The notes: generated by a model not told the origin, from the letters alone. 42,598 nt of DNA from Sedimentisphaerales bacterium (GCA_016934515.1 JAFGSR010000102.1:1-42598), one strand, 5' to 3'; positions 6,930-16,251 are shown, numbered from the stretch's first letter. Made by a program: numbers and translations.

Positions 6930-6995
6930 TTTTTTTAATCCTACTGAGCAATGAAGCCGGCTACAAGATAGCAGGCAGATTTAAAATTCAATAAC

Positions 6996-8012
6996 TTATC
7001 CTTCGGAGTTTGAGGGGTAATCAAACTCCATCCCTAATTCGAGGCCGATATCGGCCAGTTTTCTTTTTACCTCGCGCAGAGAGGTTTTTCCGAAGCTGCG
7101 TAGGTTGAGCAGTTGGGCTTCGGTTAATCTGACGATATCGCCAATAGTTTCGAGTTTTGCCATTTCGAGGCAGTTGTTGGCCCGGACGGACAATTCGAGT
7201 TCGGCGACAGGAGTTTGTAGTTTTTTGAGCAATTCTTCGTCGATTTCACATTCATCCAATTCGAGTTGTTCAATTTCAGCCGGTTGAGCGAGGTCCTGTC
7301 CCATTTCGAAATACTGGACAAAGGGTCCGAGGTGTTTTCTGAGGATTTTAGAAGCTTCGACGAGCGCCAATTCGGGAGCGAGTGTTCCGTCGGTCCAGAT
7401 TTCCATAACGAGACGATCGTAATTGATAATTTGGCCGACGCGGGTTTCCTCGGTTTTGTAGCGGACGCGTCGAACGGGAGAATAGATGGCGTCGATGGGT
7501 ATGACACCGATTTCTTTGTCGTCGAAATCACCTTCGTCGGAATTTACGGGGACATAACCGCGGCCTTTTTCGACGACCATTTCGATGGAGAAATCCATAT
7601 CCTGACTTAAGGTAGCGATGACCTGATCGGGGTTGATGATGGTAATGGCGGCATCGGCCTGGATTTGCGAAGCGGTTACGATTCCGGCTTTAGAAGCTGT
7701 GAGTTTCATGGTTTTTGGTTCATCGCTGTCGAGTTTTACCACCAGAGATTTGACATTCAGGATAAGATCGGTGATATCCTCAACGACGCCGGGAATAGAG
7801 GTGAATTCATGAGGAGCGCCGGCGATTTTTACCGAAGTAACGGCGCTGCCTTCGAGAGCGGAAAGCAGGATACGGCGCAAACTGTTTCCGATAGTGATAC
7901 CAAAGCCACGTTCAAAAGGTTCGATGACCAATTTTCCATAGGTATTGTTGGACACATCACGATCCAGTTGCACCTGGTTGGGTAATTCAAGTCCTCGCCA
8001 TCTAATTCTCAT
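6996..8012 (-). CDS. rpoA: RNA polymerase alpha subunit
   Basis: 338 residues, the normal length. The N-terminal domain (1 to about 235) has GFGITIGNSLRRILLS (dimer interface and beta contact) and GYVPV. An acidic linker (about 240-262) leads to the C-terminal domain with helix-hairpin-helix-like motifs: LELSVRANNCL (about 272-282) and LRSFGKTSLREVKRKL (about 304-319), which bind UP elements and activators. It assembles with RpoB and RpoC, encoded 20 kb upstream in the same block. GGGAGA precedes the ATG. The gap to rpsD is 155 bp and has small GC hairpins (GCTGC/GCAGC near 8056-8070). Confidence 0.98.
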   Translation of the reverse strand: MRIRWRGLELPNQVQLDRDVSNNTYGKLVIEPFERGFGITIGNSLRRILLSALEGSAVTSVKIAGAPHEFTSIPGVVEDITDLILNVKSLVVKLDSDEPKTMKLTASKAGIVTASQIQADAAITIINPDQVIATLSQDMDFSIEMVVEKGRGYVPVNSDEGDFDDKEIGVIPIDAIYSPVRRVRYKTEETRVGQIINYDRLVMEIWTDGTLAPELALVEASKILRKHLGPFVQYFEMGQDLAQPAEIEQLELDECEIDEELLKKLQTPVAELELSVRANNCLEMAKLETIGDIVRLTEAQLLNLRSFGKTSLREVKRKLADIGLELGMEFDYPSNSEG

Positions 8013-8167
8013 ATTAAGATCTCCCGCAAAACAACAAACATCATCGACCCGAATCCGCTGCGGGCGGCAGCTGCTTTACACAAACAGCGTCAAACGCAGG
8101 CCTGCTTTTGTTTGTCGAATAAAAATTTCATCAAAAACAACGTCCAAAAACATACAGACACAAAAGC

Positions 8168-8800
8168 CTACCTGGAGCAGAACTCCACAATCAATTGCTC
8201 TTCAACGGGTATTTGAACATCTTCTCTGGAGGGCAGAGCGACAACAAGGCCTTCGAGCTTGGTATTATCCACCTGAATCCAAGGCTGCACCGGGAGGCCG
8301 GAATCAGCTTCGAGATTTGCGTTAACAAGTTTCTTTGAGGCGTCGGTAGCTTTAATTGAAACGATGTCACCCTGTTTAACCTGAAAGCTGGGGATGTCAA
8401 CCTTATGGTTGTTGACTTTAACATGACCGTGGGCGATTAACTGTCGAGCCTGTCGATGCGACTGGGCAAAATGCATTTTGCAAATGACATTATCAAGCCG
8501 TCGCTCAAGCAGGCTGAGCAATTGTTCGCCGGTGTTACCGTGGGCACGTTCGGCATTTTTGAAGTAGATACGGAACTGCTTTTCCAAGACGCCGTAATAC
8601 CGTTTTACTTTTTGTTTTTCGCGTAGTCGTATGCCAAAGTCACTGATTCGTCCCCGGCGCCAGGAAAACATACCCGGAGGATGATTTCGATTCTGGCTTT
8701 CCATGGGGCACTTGGCGGTTTCGCAACGAGTGCCTTTAAGCATAAGCTTAACGGTTTCGCGCCGACACAAACGGCAAACTGGTCCTAACGTTCTTCCCAT
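8168..8800 (-). CDS. rpsD: 30S ribosomal protein S4, zinc-binding form
   Basis: 210 residues. This is the Cys-containing variant: Cys9-x2-Cys12 and Cys26-x4-Cys31 form a zinc site near the N-terminus. The S4 RNA-binding domain is seen in LERRLDNVICKMHFAQSHRQARQLIAHGHVKVN. S4 starts small-subunit assembly on 16S rRNA and in many bacteria represses its own operon. Its place between rpsK and rpoA is standard. Confidence 0.98.
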   Translation of the reverse strand: MGRTLGPVCRLCRRETVKLMLKGTRCETAKCPMESQNRNHPPGMFSWRRGRISDFGIRLREKQKVKRYYGVLEKQFRIYFKNAERAHGNTGEQLLSLLERRLDNVICKMHFAQSHRQARQLIAHGHVKVNNHKVDIPSFQVKQGDIVSIKATDASKKLVNANLEADSGLPVQPWIQVDNTKLEGLVVALPSREDVQIPVEEQLIVEFCSR

Positions 8801-8944
8801 TTTTTATCAAATCCTATAAAAATTTATTACCAATTTCAGGCAAGTTTAAAATCACTATTCGAGCAATAATTCCTTCAAGACGAAGTTCAATAATTATAAT
8901 TCCTGTTTATTTTTCAGGTGTACTCAACCTATCAGCCGGAGTAA

Positions 8945-9328
8945 TTATACGCGTCGTCTCTTTTTCGGACGGCAGCCATTGTGGGGCAAAGCGGTAACAT
9001 CTTCGATGGAAGAGATTCTCATGCCGGCGGCCTGTAAAGCGGTAATAGCAGATTCCCGGCCGGAGCCTGCGCCTTTGACGCGGACTTCGACTTCAATAAC
9101 ACCGAATTTTTTAGCGGTATTAGCGCATTTTTCCGCGGCCCGCTGGGCGGCAAAAGGAGTGCTTTTGCGTGACCCTTTAAACCCGATAGTCCCGGCGGAA
9201 TCCCAGCAGAGAGTTTCACCGCTAACATCGGTAATGGTAATGATGGTGTTGTTAAATGAAGCCTTGATGTGCGCGACGGCACGTCCGACATTCCTTCTAA
9301 CTTTCTTTTTTCCGGTTTTTTTGGCCAT
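8945..9328 (-). CDS. rpsK: 30S ribosomal protein S11
   Basis: 127 residues, normal size. Typical features are the basic N-terminus [54 protein letters not shown] and the C-terminal [13 protein letters not shown]. It forms part of the platform of the 30S subunit near the mRNA exit. It follows rpsM after 117 bp that contain two perfect seven-pair hairpins (CGCTAAG/CTTAGCG overlapping the rpsM stop, and CCGACAA/TTGTCGG). Confidence 0.98.
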   Translation of the reverse strand: MAKKTGKKKVRRNVGRAVAHIKASFNNTIITITDVSGETLCWDSAGTIGFKGSRKSTPFAAQRAAEKCANTAKKFGVIEVEVRVKGAGSGRESAITALQAAGMRISSIEDVTALPHNGCRPKKRRRV

Positions 9329-9376
9329 ATAATTTACCTTTGGGCAACATTATTATTCATCTCTGATTAAATATTT

Positions 9377-9450
9377 TTTTCATTGTTTCCGCCGACAAGT
9401 GATTAGAAGTTGTCGGAGCTAATTTTTTTTAATCGCTAAGCGACCTTAGC
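9377..9450 (-). other. Two hairpins between rpsM and rpsK
   Basis: CCGACAA and TTGTCGG pair around an 11-nt loop. CGCTAAG and CTTAGCG pair around a 4-nt loop overlapping the rpsM stop codon. On the minus strand the second hairpin is followed by ATTAAAAAAAATTAG, an A-run and not a U-run, so it is not an intrinsic terminator; it may be an mRNA end-protection or processing structure. Confidence 0.45.
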
Positions 9451-9829
9451 GCATTTCCTTAACACCTTTTTTGCCGGCGACGGTTTTTCTGGGGCCTTTT
9501 CTGGTTCGGGCGTTACTCTGCGTGCCTTGTCCGCGTACGGGCAGTCCCCGACGATGCCGAAGCCCGCGATAACAAGTGATGTCACGCAGTCGAATGATAT
9601 CCTGAGCTACCTGTCTGCGAAGTTGACCTTCGACGACGTAGTTTCGGTCGATGATACCGCTGATGCGGCTGATTTCATCTTCGTTAAGCTCTTTAGCGCG
9701 GATAGTTTCGCTAATCTGCGCTTCTTTAAGAATCTGTTTAGACAAATAATCGCCAATTCCCTGGATATAGGTAAGGGCCTTCCAAACGGGTTTATCGTTG
9801 GGCACATCGATACCAGCAATACGTGGCAT
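9446..9829 (-). CDS. rpsM: 30S ribosomal protein S13
   Basis: 127 residues. Recognised by PRIAGIDVP at the start, TYIQGIG helix-two-turns-helix and the basic C-terminal block [14 protein letters not shown]...ARTRKGP. S13 sits in the head of the 30S subunit, contacts S19, the P-site tRNA and bridge B1. GAGGAT lies before ATG 9829, and the gene is 18 bp after rpmJ. Confidence 0.98.
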   Translation of the reverse strand: MPRIAGIDVPNDKPVWKALTYIQGIGDYLSKQILKEAQISETIRAKELNEDEISRISGIIDRNYVVEGQLRRQVAQDIIRLRDITCYRGLRHRRGLPVRGQGTQSNARTRKGPRKTVAGKKGVKEMR

Positions 9830-9847
9830 TTTTTATCCTCGCTTGAT

Positions 9848-9967
9848 TTATTTACCCTGCCGCTGTTTGTGGCGGGGATTAGCCTTGCAAATGACGCGGA
9901 CAATGCCGCGCCGTTTAACAATTTTACAATTTTCACAAATCCGTCTAACTGAAGTACGCACTTTCAT
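9848..9967 (-). CDS. rpmJ: 50S ribosomal protein L36, zinc-ribbon form
   Basis: The start is ATG 9967, giving 39 residues ([20 protein letters not shown]...). The zinc ligands are Cys11, Cys14, Cys27 and His32, so it is the zinc-containing paralog type. The upstream in-frame extension is not supported because the family always begins MKVR. Position between infA and rpsM is the standard order. Confidence 0.97.
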   Translation of the reverse strand: MKVRTSVRRICENCKIVKRRGIVRVICKANPRHKQRQGK

Positions 9968-10082
9968 AATCAACCTGCCTGAGTATTTATTCGTTCGGGC
10001 AAAACTTTTCGCACAAAGATTTTGGCCAATTTTTGGCCAGTAAATCTTTATTAATGACTCACTTCGTTCTGAGCACAACTGC

Positions 10083-10298
10083 TCACTTACGCAACACGAT
10101 GCGACCGCGGGTGAGATCGTAAGGACTCAACTCAACGGTGACGGTGTCACCCGGAAGAATTCGAATAAAATTCATTCTCATCTTTCCGGACACATGCGCC
10201 AACACTTCATGCTCATTTTCCAGGGTCACTTTGAATACGGCATTGGGTAGAGCCTCCCTTACGGTAGCATCAACCCTAATGGCATCCTTTTTTGTCAT
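10083..10298 (-). CDS. infA: Translation initiation factor IF-1
   Basis: ATG 10298 gives 71 residues ([13 protein letters not shown]...), normal for IF-1; a TTG six bases earlier is unlikely. The single OB-fold shows [22 protein letters not shown] and [12 protein letters not shown], the usual signature. IF-1 binds the 30S A site during initiation. AGGA lies about eleven bases upstream. It lies between map and rpmJ. Confidence 0.97.
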   Translation of the reverse strand: MTKKDAIRVDATVREALPNAVFKVTLENEHEVLAHVSGKMRMNFIRILPGDTVTVELSPYDLTRGRIVLRK

Positions 10299-10385
10299 AT
10301 TCAAGTATCCTGTTTTTTAACGAAAAAAACCACAATAACAAAAACTTATGAGGTGAGCCCAAAGGGCCGGTTAAACCTCTGTGTT

Positions 10386-11165
10386 TTATTCGTTTATGGT
10401 GAGGACATCAGCGCCATTTTCGGTTATGGCGATGGTGTGCTCAAAATGGGCCGACGGCTTATGGTCGCTGGTAACGACCGTCCAACCGTCATCCAAAACT
10501 TTAACTTTCCAGGTGCCCAGATTAACCATGGGCTCAACGGCAAGAATCATTCCCTTGCGCAAGCGAAAGTCATTTCTGAGCAGTTCATTGCTGACGAAAT
10601 TGGGCAGCTTGGGATCTTCATGCATTTTTCGTCCGATGCCGTGTCCGACATAATCACGAACGACACCATAGCCGGCTTTTTCGGCATGGTCCTGCATTAA
10701 GCGTGCCACCTGGCTCCAATACATGCCCGGTTGGGCATTTTCAACGGCGATACCGAGCACCTGCCGGGTTACATCGACGAGCCGTAGTATTTCGGGTTCG
10801 ACTTGGCCGATGGTAACGGTGATGGCGGCGTCGCCACAGTAACCTTTAAGTTTGACGCCGCAATCGATGCTGATGATGTCGCCGTTTTCCAGTTTTCTGG
10901 AATCGGGTATGCCGTGGACCACCTGCTCATTGATGCTGGTGCAAATACTGGCGGGGAAATCAAAATTGGCGGCAGGATTTTTAACACCTTTGAACAAGGG
11001 TATCCCGCCGGCATCGGCGATCATCTGGTCGCTGATTTCAGCCAGTTGTGCTGTGGTTACGCCCACGTCAGCAAACTCTCTTAACTTTTTAAGGATCCGG
11101 CCGACAACAGAGCCAGCGGCCCGGATCAATTCAATTTCTTTGTTTGTTCGAATCGCAACAGCCAT
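10386..11165 (-). CDS. map: Methionine aminopeptidase type I
   Basis: 259 residues. It removes the initiator Met from nascent proteins. All five metal ligands are present: Asp101, Asp112, His175 (in VGHGIGRKMHEDP), Glu211 (in AVEPMV) and Glu242 (in FEHT). VVHGIP (82-87) supplies the substrate-side His84. It has no N-terminal zinc-finger extension. The gene is 13 bp after adk, in the common secY-adk-map-infA run. Confidence 0.98.
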   Translation of the reverse strand: MAVAIRTNKEIELIRAAGSVVGRILKKLREFADVGVTTAQLAEISDQMIADAGGIPLFKGVKNPAANFDFPASICTSINEQVVHGIPDSRKLENGDIISIDCGVKLKGYCGDAAITVTIGQVEPEILRLVDVTRQVLGIAVENAQPGMYWSQVARLMQDHAEKAGYGVVRDYVGHGIGRKMHEDPKLPNFVSNELLRNDFRLRKGMILAVEPMVNLGTWKVKVLDDGWTVVTSDHKPSAHFEHTIAITENGADVLTINE

Positions 11166-11178
11166 TTAATTATCAAAC

Positions 11179-11832
11179 TCAGGTGCTCACACGATCCAGT
11201 ATATCGCACATTGCCTGAGTAACCTGCTCGATAGCAACATTACCGTCAACATTTTTCAAGTTGCCCTTTTCTTTATAGAAGGACACCAACGGAGCGGTCT
11301 GATCGTGGTAAGTTTTGATTCGGTTTTTTACTACTTCAGCGGTATCATCGCTTCTTTGGGTCAGTTCTTTTTGGCACTTGTCACAGATGCCATCGACCTG
11401 GGGCGGATTGAAGGTAATGTGATAAGCGGCGCCGCAACCGCTGCAACTTCTTCGTCCGGTAATACGATGTTCGAGTTTGTCATCATCGACATCGAGGCAA
11501 AGAACGACATCGATATCCTTGCCGGCAGCGTTAAGAGCTTTGTCGAGTTCTTCGGCCTGACCGATGGTGCGGGGGAAGCCGTCAAGAACGACGCCGCTGT
11601 TGGTATCGGCGGCATTGATTTCTTTCATCATCATGGCGACAATGAGGTCATCGGGAACTAACCGGCCGCTATCCATGAAAGACTGAGCTTTTTGGCCCAG
11701 ATCGGTATTATCGGCGCGTTCCCGGCGGAGAATATCGCCGCTGGAAAGGTGCCGCAACTGGTAACGATCAGCAATCACTTTGCATTGTGTGCCTTTGCCG
11801 GCACCGGGTGGTCCCAGGAAAATAACATTCAT
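11179..11832 (-). CDS. adk: Adenylate kinase, zinc-lid type
   Basis: 217 residues; catalyses ATP + AMP = 2 ADP. P-loop GPPGAGKGT (7-15), AMP-binding SSGDILR (30-36), DGFPRT (84-89) and lid with four cysteines Cys130, Cys133, Cys150 and Cys153, a structural zinc site found in many Gram-positive and other bacteria. Two bases separate it from secY, so the two are probably translationally linked. Confidence 0.98.
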   Translation of the reverse strand: MNVIFLGPPGAGKGTQCKVIADRYQLRHLSSGDILRRERADNTDLGQKAQSFMDSGRLVPDDLIVAMMMKEINAADTNSGVVLDGFPRTIGQAEELDKALNAAGKDIDVVLCLDVDDDKLEHRITGRRSCSGCGAAYHITFNPPQVDGICDKCQKELTQRSDDTAEVVKNRIKTYHDQTAPLVSFYKEKGNLKNVDGNVAIEQVTQAMCDILDRVST

Positions 11833-11834
11833 GT

Positions 11835-13199
11835 TTAACTCCTCCCCTTAACACGGCCGCCGTCCATAAAGCCGCCATAATTTCTCATGATAAGGTTGGT
11901 TTCGATTCTCTGGACGAGGTCTAGCGAAACCGAAACCACAATCAGCAAGCCTGTACCGCCGAGGAAGGTGGCAATGCCGAAGGGGATATTAAGCCAAACC
12001 ATAACGACGGTAGGAACAACCGCGATGATGGCTAAGAATCCGGCACCGACATAGGTTATGCGTCCCATTACTTTTTCGAGGTATTCGGCGGTTCTCCGTC
12101 CGGGTCTGAGCCCGGGGATGAAGCTGCCGTAATCTCTAAGGTTGTTGGCCATTTCTTTGGGCTGAAACTGAACTGTAGTCCAGAAATAGGCAAAGAAGTA
12201 AATCATGGCGACATATATGAAGTTGTAGGTAAAAGCATTCATTTGAAAAGCAGATTGTATTTCGTAAACGATTCTGGAATCGGTGATTTTGGTTATCATG
12301 CCGATAACCATAGAGGGAAAGAGCATGATGGTAGAGGCGAAGATGATAGGCATGACGCCGCCATGGTTGACCCGCAGGGGCAGATAGTGGCGTTGTCCGC
12401 CATACTGTCGTCGTCCGCGTACCATTTTTGCCTGCTGGATAGGAATGCGTCGCTGGGCTTGAGTAATAAAAATGGCTCCGGCGACAACGCAGACAAAGGC
12501 GAGAACCAGGAAAATTATTTTCGGTGGGCCAATCGCTTCCGGCGGAGCATCGAAGGAAAAGTCGGTCATGGTGAAAAGCTGATAGATGGCAGAGGGCATG
12601 CGAGCGACGATCCCGGCCATAATGATAAGGCTGATACCGTTACCTAGTCCATATTCGTCGATCTGTTCTCCGAGCCACATCAGGAAGATGGTACCGGCGG
12701 TCATAGAGACCACCCCCATCAGGAAGAACATGGTGGCATGTTCCGAAAAAACCTCTTCGTAAACAAACCTATTGCTTTTTAAATACATCAGCCAGAAAGC
12801 CGCCTGGATGACACAAATCAGCACGGTGGCGTATCGGGTATATTCCTGGATTTTTTTTCTGCCGGTCTCCCCTTCTTTGTGGAGTTTTTCCAGGGAGGGG
12901 ATAACGGTAACCAGCAGTTGGAAGATAATGGAGGCTGAGATATAGGGCATGATACCGAGACCGAACAGGGTGCTTTGTCGGAGATTTCCGCCGGTAAATA
13001 GTTGGAGGTAATCAGCGAAGCGACCGAACGGGGTGGATTCACCGCCCTGGTTTTGAGAAAAAGCAGCCAGAGCTTCCTGATCGATGCCGGGGACCGGGAC
13101 GTGAAAACCCACCCGATAGATAATGAGCATCATCAGGGTGAAGAATATTTTCTTACGCAGCTCAGGAATTCTAAAAATATTAATTACGGGACCGATCAT
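11835..13199 (-). CDS. secY: Preprotein translocase subunit SecY
   Basis: 454 residues with about ten predicted membrane helices. Seen are VPVPGIDQEAL (first periplasmic region), LGIMPYISASIIFQLL (helix 2), the gate helix near GNGISLIIMAGI, the cytoplasmic loop QAQRRIPIQQAK and the C-terminal PFGIATFLGGTGLLIVVSVSLD. It forms the membrane channel for exported proteins with SecE, encoded at 38789 in the same block. AGAGG precedes ATG 13199. The gap to rplO holds a dispersed element copy. Confidence 0.98.
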   Translation of the reverse strand: MIGPVINIFRIPELRKKIFFTLMMLIIYRVGFHVPVPGIDQEALAAFSQNQGGESTPFGRFADYLQLFTGGNLRQSTLFGLGIMPYISASIIFQLLVTVIPSLEKLHKEGETGRKKIQEYTRYATVLICVIQAAFWLMYLKSNRFVYEEVFSEHATMFFLMGVVSMTAGTIFLMWLGEQIDEYGLGNGISLIIMAGIVARMPSAIYQLFTMTDFSFDAPPEAIGPPKIIFLVLAFVCVVAGAIFITQAQRRIPIQQAKMVRGRRQYGGQRHYLPLRVNHGGVMPIIFASTIMLFPSMVIGMITKITDSRIVYEIQSAFQMNAFTYNFIYVAMIYFFAYFWTTVQFQPKEMANNLRDYGSFIPGLRPGRRTAEYLEKVMGRITYVGAGFLAIIAVVPTVVMVWLNIPFGIATFLGGTGLLIVVSVSLDLVQRIETNLIMRNYGGFMDGGRVKGRS

Positions 13200-13223
13200 A
13201 ATAACCTCTGAAGCAAATTTTTT

Positions 13224-13321
13224 CCTCTAACAAAATGAGTGTTCGGCCGAGTTAAAGGCCACAATCATTTTTTAACGCATTCCCGATCAAGGTCGAGGAC
13301 AAGCTTTGTTAGGGTTTCTTA
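13224..13321 (-). repeat. Dispersed inverted-terminus element, copy B
   Basis: Plus strand starts CCTCTAACAAAATGAG and ends TTTGTTAGGGTTTCTTA; the last three bases are the rplO stop codon read on the minus strand. The core is TTAAAGGCCACAATCATT. It carries about 20 extra bases in its second half compared with copies C and D. It fills almost the whole gap between rplO and secY. Confidence 0.7.
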
Positions 13322-13780
13322 ATTTTTTGCATTCACCTCGATAATCTGGGTTGAGCCACCGGCACTGGTGATTTTCTGTTGAGCGGAACGAGAAAATTTA
13401 TGCGCGACAACGGTAAGCTTGCGGTTAAGTTCGCCATTTCCGAGAATTTTAACCGGTACTTTAGCGGAACGAATAAGTCCGGCGTTACAGAGCAAATTGG
13501 GATCGACCTGAGAACCCTCTTCGAAGGTATCCAGTTGCATCACGTTAACGATAGCAAAGCGGTGGGCAAAATTAGCGTTGTTGAAGCCTCTTTTGGGAAT
13601 TCTGCGGAACAGAGGCATCTGGCCGCCTTCTTTGGTAATGGGAGGTAAAGAACCCGCGCGGGAGAGCTGGCCCTTGTGACCCTTTCCACAAGTTTTCCCC
13701 AGACCGCTTCCGGGGCCTCGCCCGATACGACGCCTGGGTTTGTGTTTCCCTACCAGTGATGTAATCTCATGACTCATCAT
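13319..13780 (-). CDS. rplO: 50S ribosomal protein L15
   Basis: 153 residues. The Gly/Arg-rich N-terminus RRIGRGPGSGLGKTCGKGHKGQ and GGQMPLFRRIPKRGF are diagnostic. It directly follows rpsE with 18 bp between, so rpmD (L30) is missing from its usual slot. Start may be ATG 13780 or ATG 13777. Confidence 0.98.
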   Translation of the reverse strand: MMSHEITSLVGKHKPRRRIGRGPGSGLGKTCGKGHKGQLSRAGSLPPITKEGGQMPLFRRIPKRGFNNANFAHRFAIVNVMQLDTFEEGSQVDPNLLCNAGLIRSAKVPVKILGNGELNRKLTVVAHKFSRSAQQKITSAGGSTQIIEVNAKN

Positions 13781-13798
13781 GGCTTTAAAATCCTTTAT

Positions 13799-14308
13799 TT
13801 ATGCCTGAGCGGTGACACCGCGTAATTTTTCAATTTCTTCACGATTGCACAGTGTTTGCAGAGCTTTGAGTGTGGCCTTGACGACATTTTTAGCGCTGGT
13901 GGAACCAAAAACCTTGGTCAGGACATCATGGACCCCAGCAAGTTCGAGGACCGCACGAACGGCTCCACCGGCGATTACCCCGGTACCCTCATTAGCAGGA
14001 ACGAGGACTACCTTTGAAGCACGATATTTTGCACTGGTCTGATGCGGGATACTGGTACCCAGAAGATTAACGGAAACAATGTTTTTCCGAGCATCCTTAA
14101 TAGCTTTTTCGACGGCGGGTGGAACTTCTTTAGCTTTCCCGTAGCCGACGCCGACGTTACCATTTTTATCGCCCACCACTACCAGAGCAGCAAAGCTAAA
14201 TCGTCTTCCACCTTTAACCACCGTGGAGCAACGATAGATTTTCACTACCTGCTCCTGATAGGGGCTTTCCTCGGGGGGAGACTGTTTTTGTGGTTTCCAC
14301 TGAGCCAC
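13799..14308 (-). CDS. rpsE: 30S ribosomal protein S5
   Basis: GTG 14308 is preferred because GGAG lies six bases before it; a TTG at 14320 overlaps that site. This gives 169 residues. The core has VVKGGRRFSFAALVVVGD, GNVGVGYGKAKEVP and the C-terminal GTGVIAGGAVRAVLELAGV. S5 takes part in decoding fidelity and helicase activity at the mRNA entry. The N-terminal 20 residues (rich in Gln, Pro, Glu) are variable. Confidence 0.96.
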   Translation of the reverse strand: MAQWKPQKQSPPEESPYQEQVVKIYRCSTVVKGGRRFSFAALVVVGDKNGNVGVGYGKAKEVPPAVEKAIKDARKNIVSVNLLGTSIPHQTSAKYRASKVVLVPANEGTGVIAGGAVRAVLELAGVHDVLTKVFGSTSAKNVVKATLKALQTLCNREEIEKLRGVTAQA

Positions 14309-14429
14309 TTTATTCTCCAAAAATTATTGGGTTTAAAAAAATAGCCAAAAGTTCAATTTTTATCAACACATCCCAAACCATTTAATTGATAACAGCAAAC
14401 TGTTGCAATTGCCGGTATTGTCAGAAACT

Positions 14430-14798
14430 CTAAAATACCAATCCTTCTTTACGAGCGCCCTCGGCAAGAGCTTTTACGCGGCCATGATATTTATAACCCT
14501 TGCGATCAAAACGCACCTGATGGATGCCGACGGCCAGAGCTTTTCTGGCCAGGAGTTCGCCGACCTGAGCGGCGGCGGCAATATTTCCGGCAGGATTGCC
14601 TTTACTTTCGAGGGCTTTATCGAGGGTGCTGGCCGAGACCAGAGTGGCGCCATTATCATCGTCAATGATCTGGGCGTACATATGTCTGAGAGACCGAAAA
14701 ACCGCAAGCCGGGGGCGATCCGGATCGCCATAAACAGATTTTCGTACGCGGCGTTTTCGGCGTATCGATTTTACATTTTTACTTTTATTTTTATCCAT
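14430..14798 (-). CDS. rplR: 50S ribosomal protein L18
   Basis: ATG 14798 gives 122 residues ([17 protein letters not shown]...), the usual length; a TTG thirty bases upstream adds atypical residues. [20 protein letters not shown] and the C-terminal [22 protein letters not shown] match the family. L18 carries 5S rRNA together with L5. A 121-bp gap without recognisable signal follows before rpsE. Confidence 0.97.
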   Translation of the reverse strand: MDKNKSKNVKSIRRKRRVRKSVYGDPDRPRLAVFRSLRHMYAQIIDDDNGATLVSASTLDKALESKGNPAGNIAAAAQVGELLARKALAVGIHQVRFDRKGYKYHGRVKALAEGARKEGLVF

Positions 14799-14856
14799 TA
14801 TCGCAATCTCACTATGATTCCAAGGCAATGAGTCTTGAATACAATATTAATTCGCT

Positions 14857-15432
14857 CTAACCGCCGCTGCCAAAGGCCTTTCCAACTTTCTTTTTAATGA
14901 CTTCGTCAGCATAACGAATGCCCTTACCTAAGTAAGGTTCCGGAGGTCTGACCTGCCGGATAGATGCGGCGAACTGTCCAACGGACCATTTGTCGGGGCC
15001 GCTAACTATAAATTCGGCGGGCACATCGTTACCACGGGCATTGGGGCTTTTGATGTCAACTTTGACGCCGGCAGGAATCGGCACGGAAACCGAATGAGCA
15101 AATCCGACATTAACCACCAGATTCTGCCCCTGCACAGCGACGTTGTAACCGGTACCAAAAATTTTCAGTCCCCGGGAAAAACCCTGAGTTACACCCAGGA
15201 TCATATTAGCAATCAGTGCCCGGGTGGTGCCATGCAGCGCCTTGTGCAGGCGTTGGTCACCGTTACGGGTAACTACAACTTCACCGGCGGCACTGTCGTA
15301 TTTGACATTGATCTCGGGACGTACGTTAAAGGTCAAGGCGTCTGAACCGGAGCTGATTTTAACAATCTCACCGGCCACTTCGACTTTGACATTCGCAGGT
15401 ACCTTAACAGGTTTTTTTCCAATACGACTCAT
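14857..15432 (-). CDS. rplF: 50S ribosomal protein L6
   Basis: 191 residues. SRIGKKPVKVP at the start and the C-terminal block RPPEPYLGKGIRY are diagnostic of L6, which lies near the factor-binding site. It has two similar domains. Four or five residues after KGIRY it ends KKKVGKAFGSGG. Order rpsH-rplF-rplR is standard. Confidence 0.98.
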   Translation of the reverse strand: MSRIGKKPVKVPANVKVEVAGEIVKISSGSDALTFNVRPEINVKYDSAAGEVVVTRNGDQRLHKALHGTTRALIANMILGVTQGFSRGLKIFGTGYNVAVQGQNLVVNVGFAHSVSVPIPAGVKVDIKSPNARGNDVPAEFIVSGPDKWSVGQFAASIRQVRPPEPYLGKGIRYADEVIKKKVGKAFGSGG

Positions 15433-15491
15433 ATCAAACCAATCTCGCTATATCGAATTAAAATTCACACCTTGTTATAAACGACCGTTAC

Positions 15492-15890
15492 TTAACAAAC
15501 GGTACAAATCAGTTCACCGCCGATATTTTCCATTTCACACTGCTGGCTGGACAAAACACCTTTGCTGGTGGAAACGATGGCAATACCCATGCCTCCCATA
15601 ACTTTGGGCAAGTCGCTTACCGAGCAGTAAACGCGGCAGGAAGGTTTGCTGCAACGTTTGATTTGGCGAATCACCTGTTCGCCCAGCGTGCCATATTTCA
15701 GTGTGATTCTGATGAGGTCCTGTTTATTTGCTGTGGAGATTCGATCGTAATCTTCGATGAATCCCTGTTCGCGAAGGACCTTGGCAATACCTTCACAGAC
15801 TCTGGAAGCCTTGATATTAACCTGGTCTTTCTGGACCCGTACGCCATTACGTATCCTGGTCAGCATGTCAGCAATTGGATCAGCGTGCAT
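15492..15890 (-). CDS. rpsH: 30S ribosomal protein S8
   Basis: ATG 15890 (preceded by AGGAG) gives 132 residues, starting MHADPIADMLTRIRNG. An upstream in-frame extension runs through the dispersed element and is discarded. The C-terminal STSKGVLSSQQCEMENIGGELICTVC corresponds to the usual helix-capping STSxGxxxxxxA motif. S8 is a primary 16S-binding protein and in E. coli represses the spc operon. Confidence 0.97.
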   Translation of the reverse strand: MHADPIADMLTRIRNGVRVQKDQVNIKASRVCEGIAKVLREQGFIEDYDRISTANKQDLIRITLKYGTLGEQVIRQIKRCSKPSCRVYCSVSDLPKVMGGMGIAIVSTSKGVLSSQQCEMENIGGELICTVC

Positions 15891-15931
15891 ATTTACTTCA
15901 CTCCTGCGGCCGAAGCCTGAATGACATATTC

Positions 15932-16010
15932 GCTCTAACAAAACCGGTTTTTCGGCGGGTTCAAAGGCCAACATTCATTGTTTTTTATCGAGTTTTGTCA
16001 GGGTCTCTTA
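15932..16010 (-). repeat. Dispersed inverted-terminus element, copy C
   Basis: Starts GCTCTAACAAAACCGGTTTT and ends TTTTGTCAGGGTCTCTTA on the plus strand. Its first part contains the perfect 12-bp palindrome AAAACCGGTTTT, and the core is TCAAAGGCCAACATTCATTGTT. The termini GCTCTAACAAAAC and the inverse GACCCTGACAAAAC are imperfect inverted repeats. It lies in the 124-bp gap between rpsZ and rpsH, ending about five bases from the rpsZ stop. Confidence 0.72.
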
Positions 16011-16014
16011 GTTA

Positions 16015-16200
16015 TTACCAACTGGCTTTTCTAACGCCAGGTATTTTTCCTTGGTTGGCCATGGTACGAAAACAAATTCTACAAATCTTGAACTTTCGAT
16101 AGACGGCTCTGGGCCGGCCGCACAACTGACAGCGGGTGTAACCGCGTACCTTAAATTTTGGTGTACTTTCCGCTTTTAATCTTATTGCTTTAGTGGCCAT
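16015..16200 (-). CDS. rpsZ: 30S ribosomal protein S14, zinc (type Z) form
   Basis: 61 residues, the short zinc form: Cys24-x2-Cys27 and Cys40-x2-Cys43 in [25 protein letters not shown] (the cysteine spacing identifies it). The C-terminus [11 protein letters not shown] is typical. S14 sits in the 30S head. The zinc-free long form common in Proteobacteria is not here. Confidence 0.98.
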   Translation of the reverse strand: MATKAIRLKAESTPKFKVRGYTRCQLCGRPRAVYRKFKICRICFRTMANQGKIPGVRKASW

Positions 16201-16251
16201 TTATCCCTCTTCGGAACATTAAAATTTTCATTTACCCATGCCGTTTAAAAA

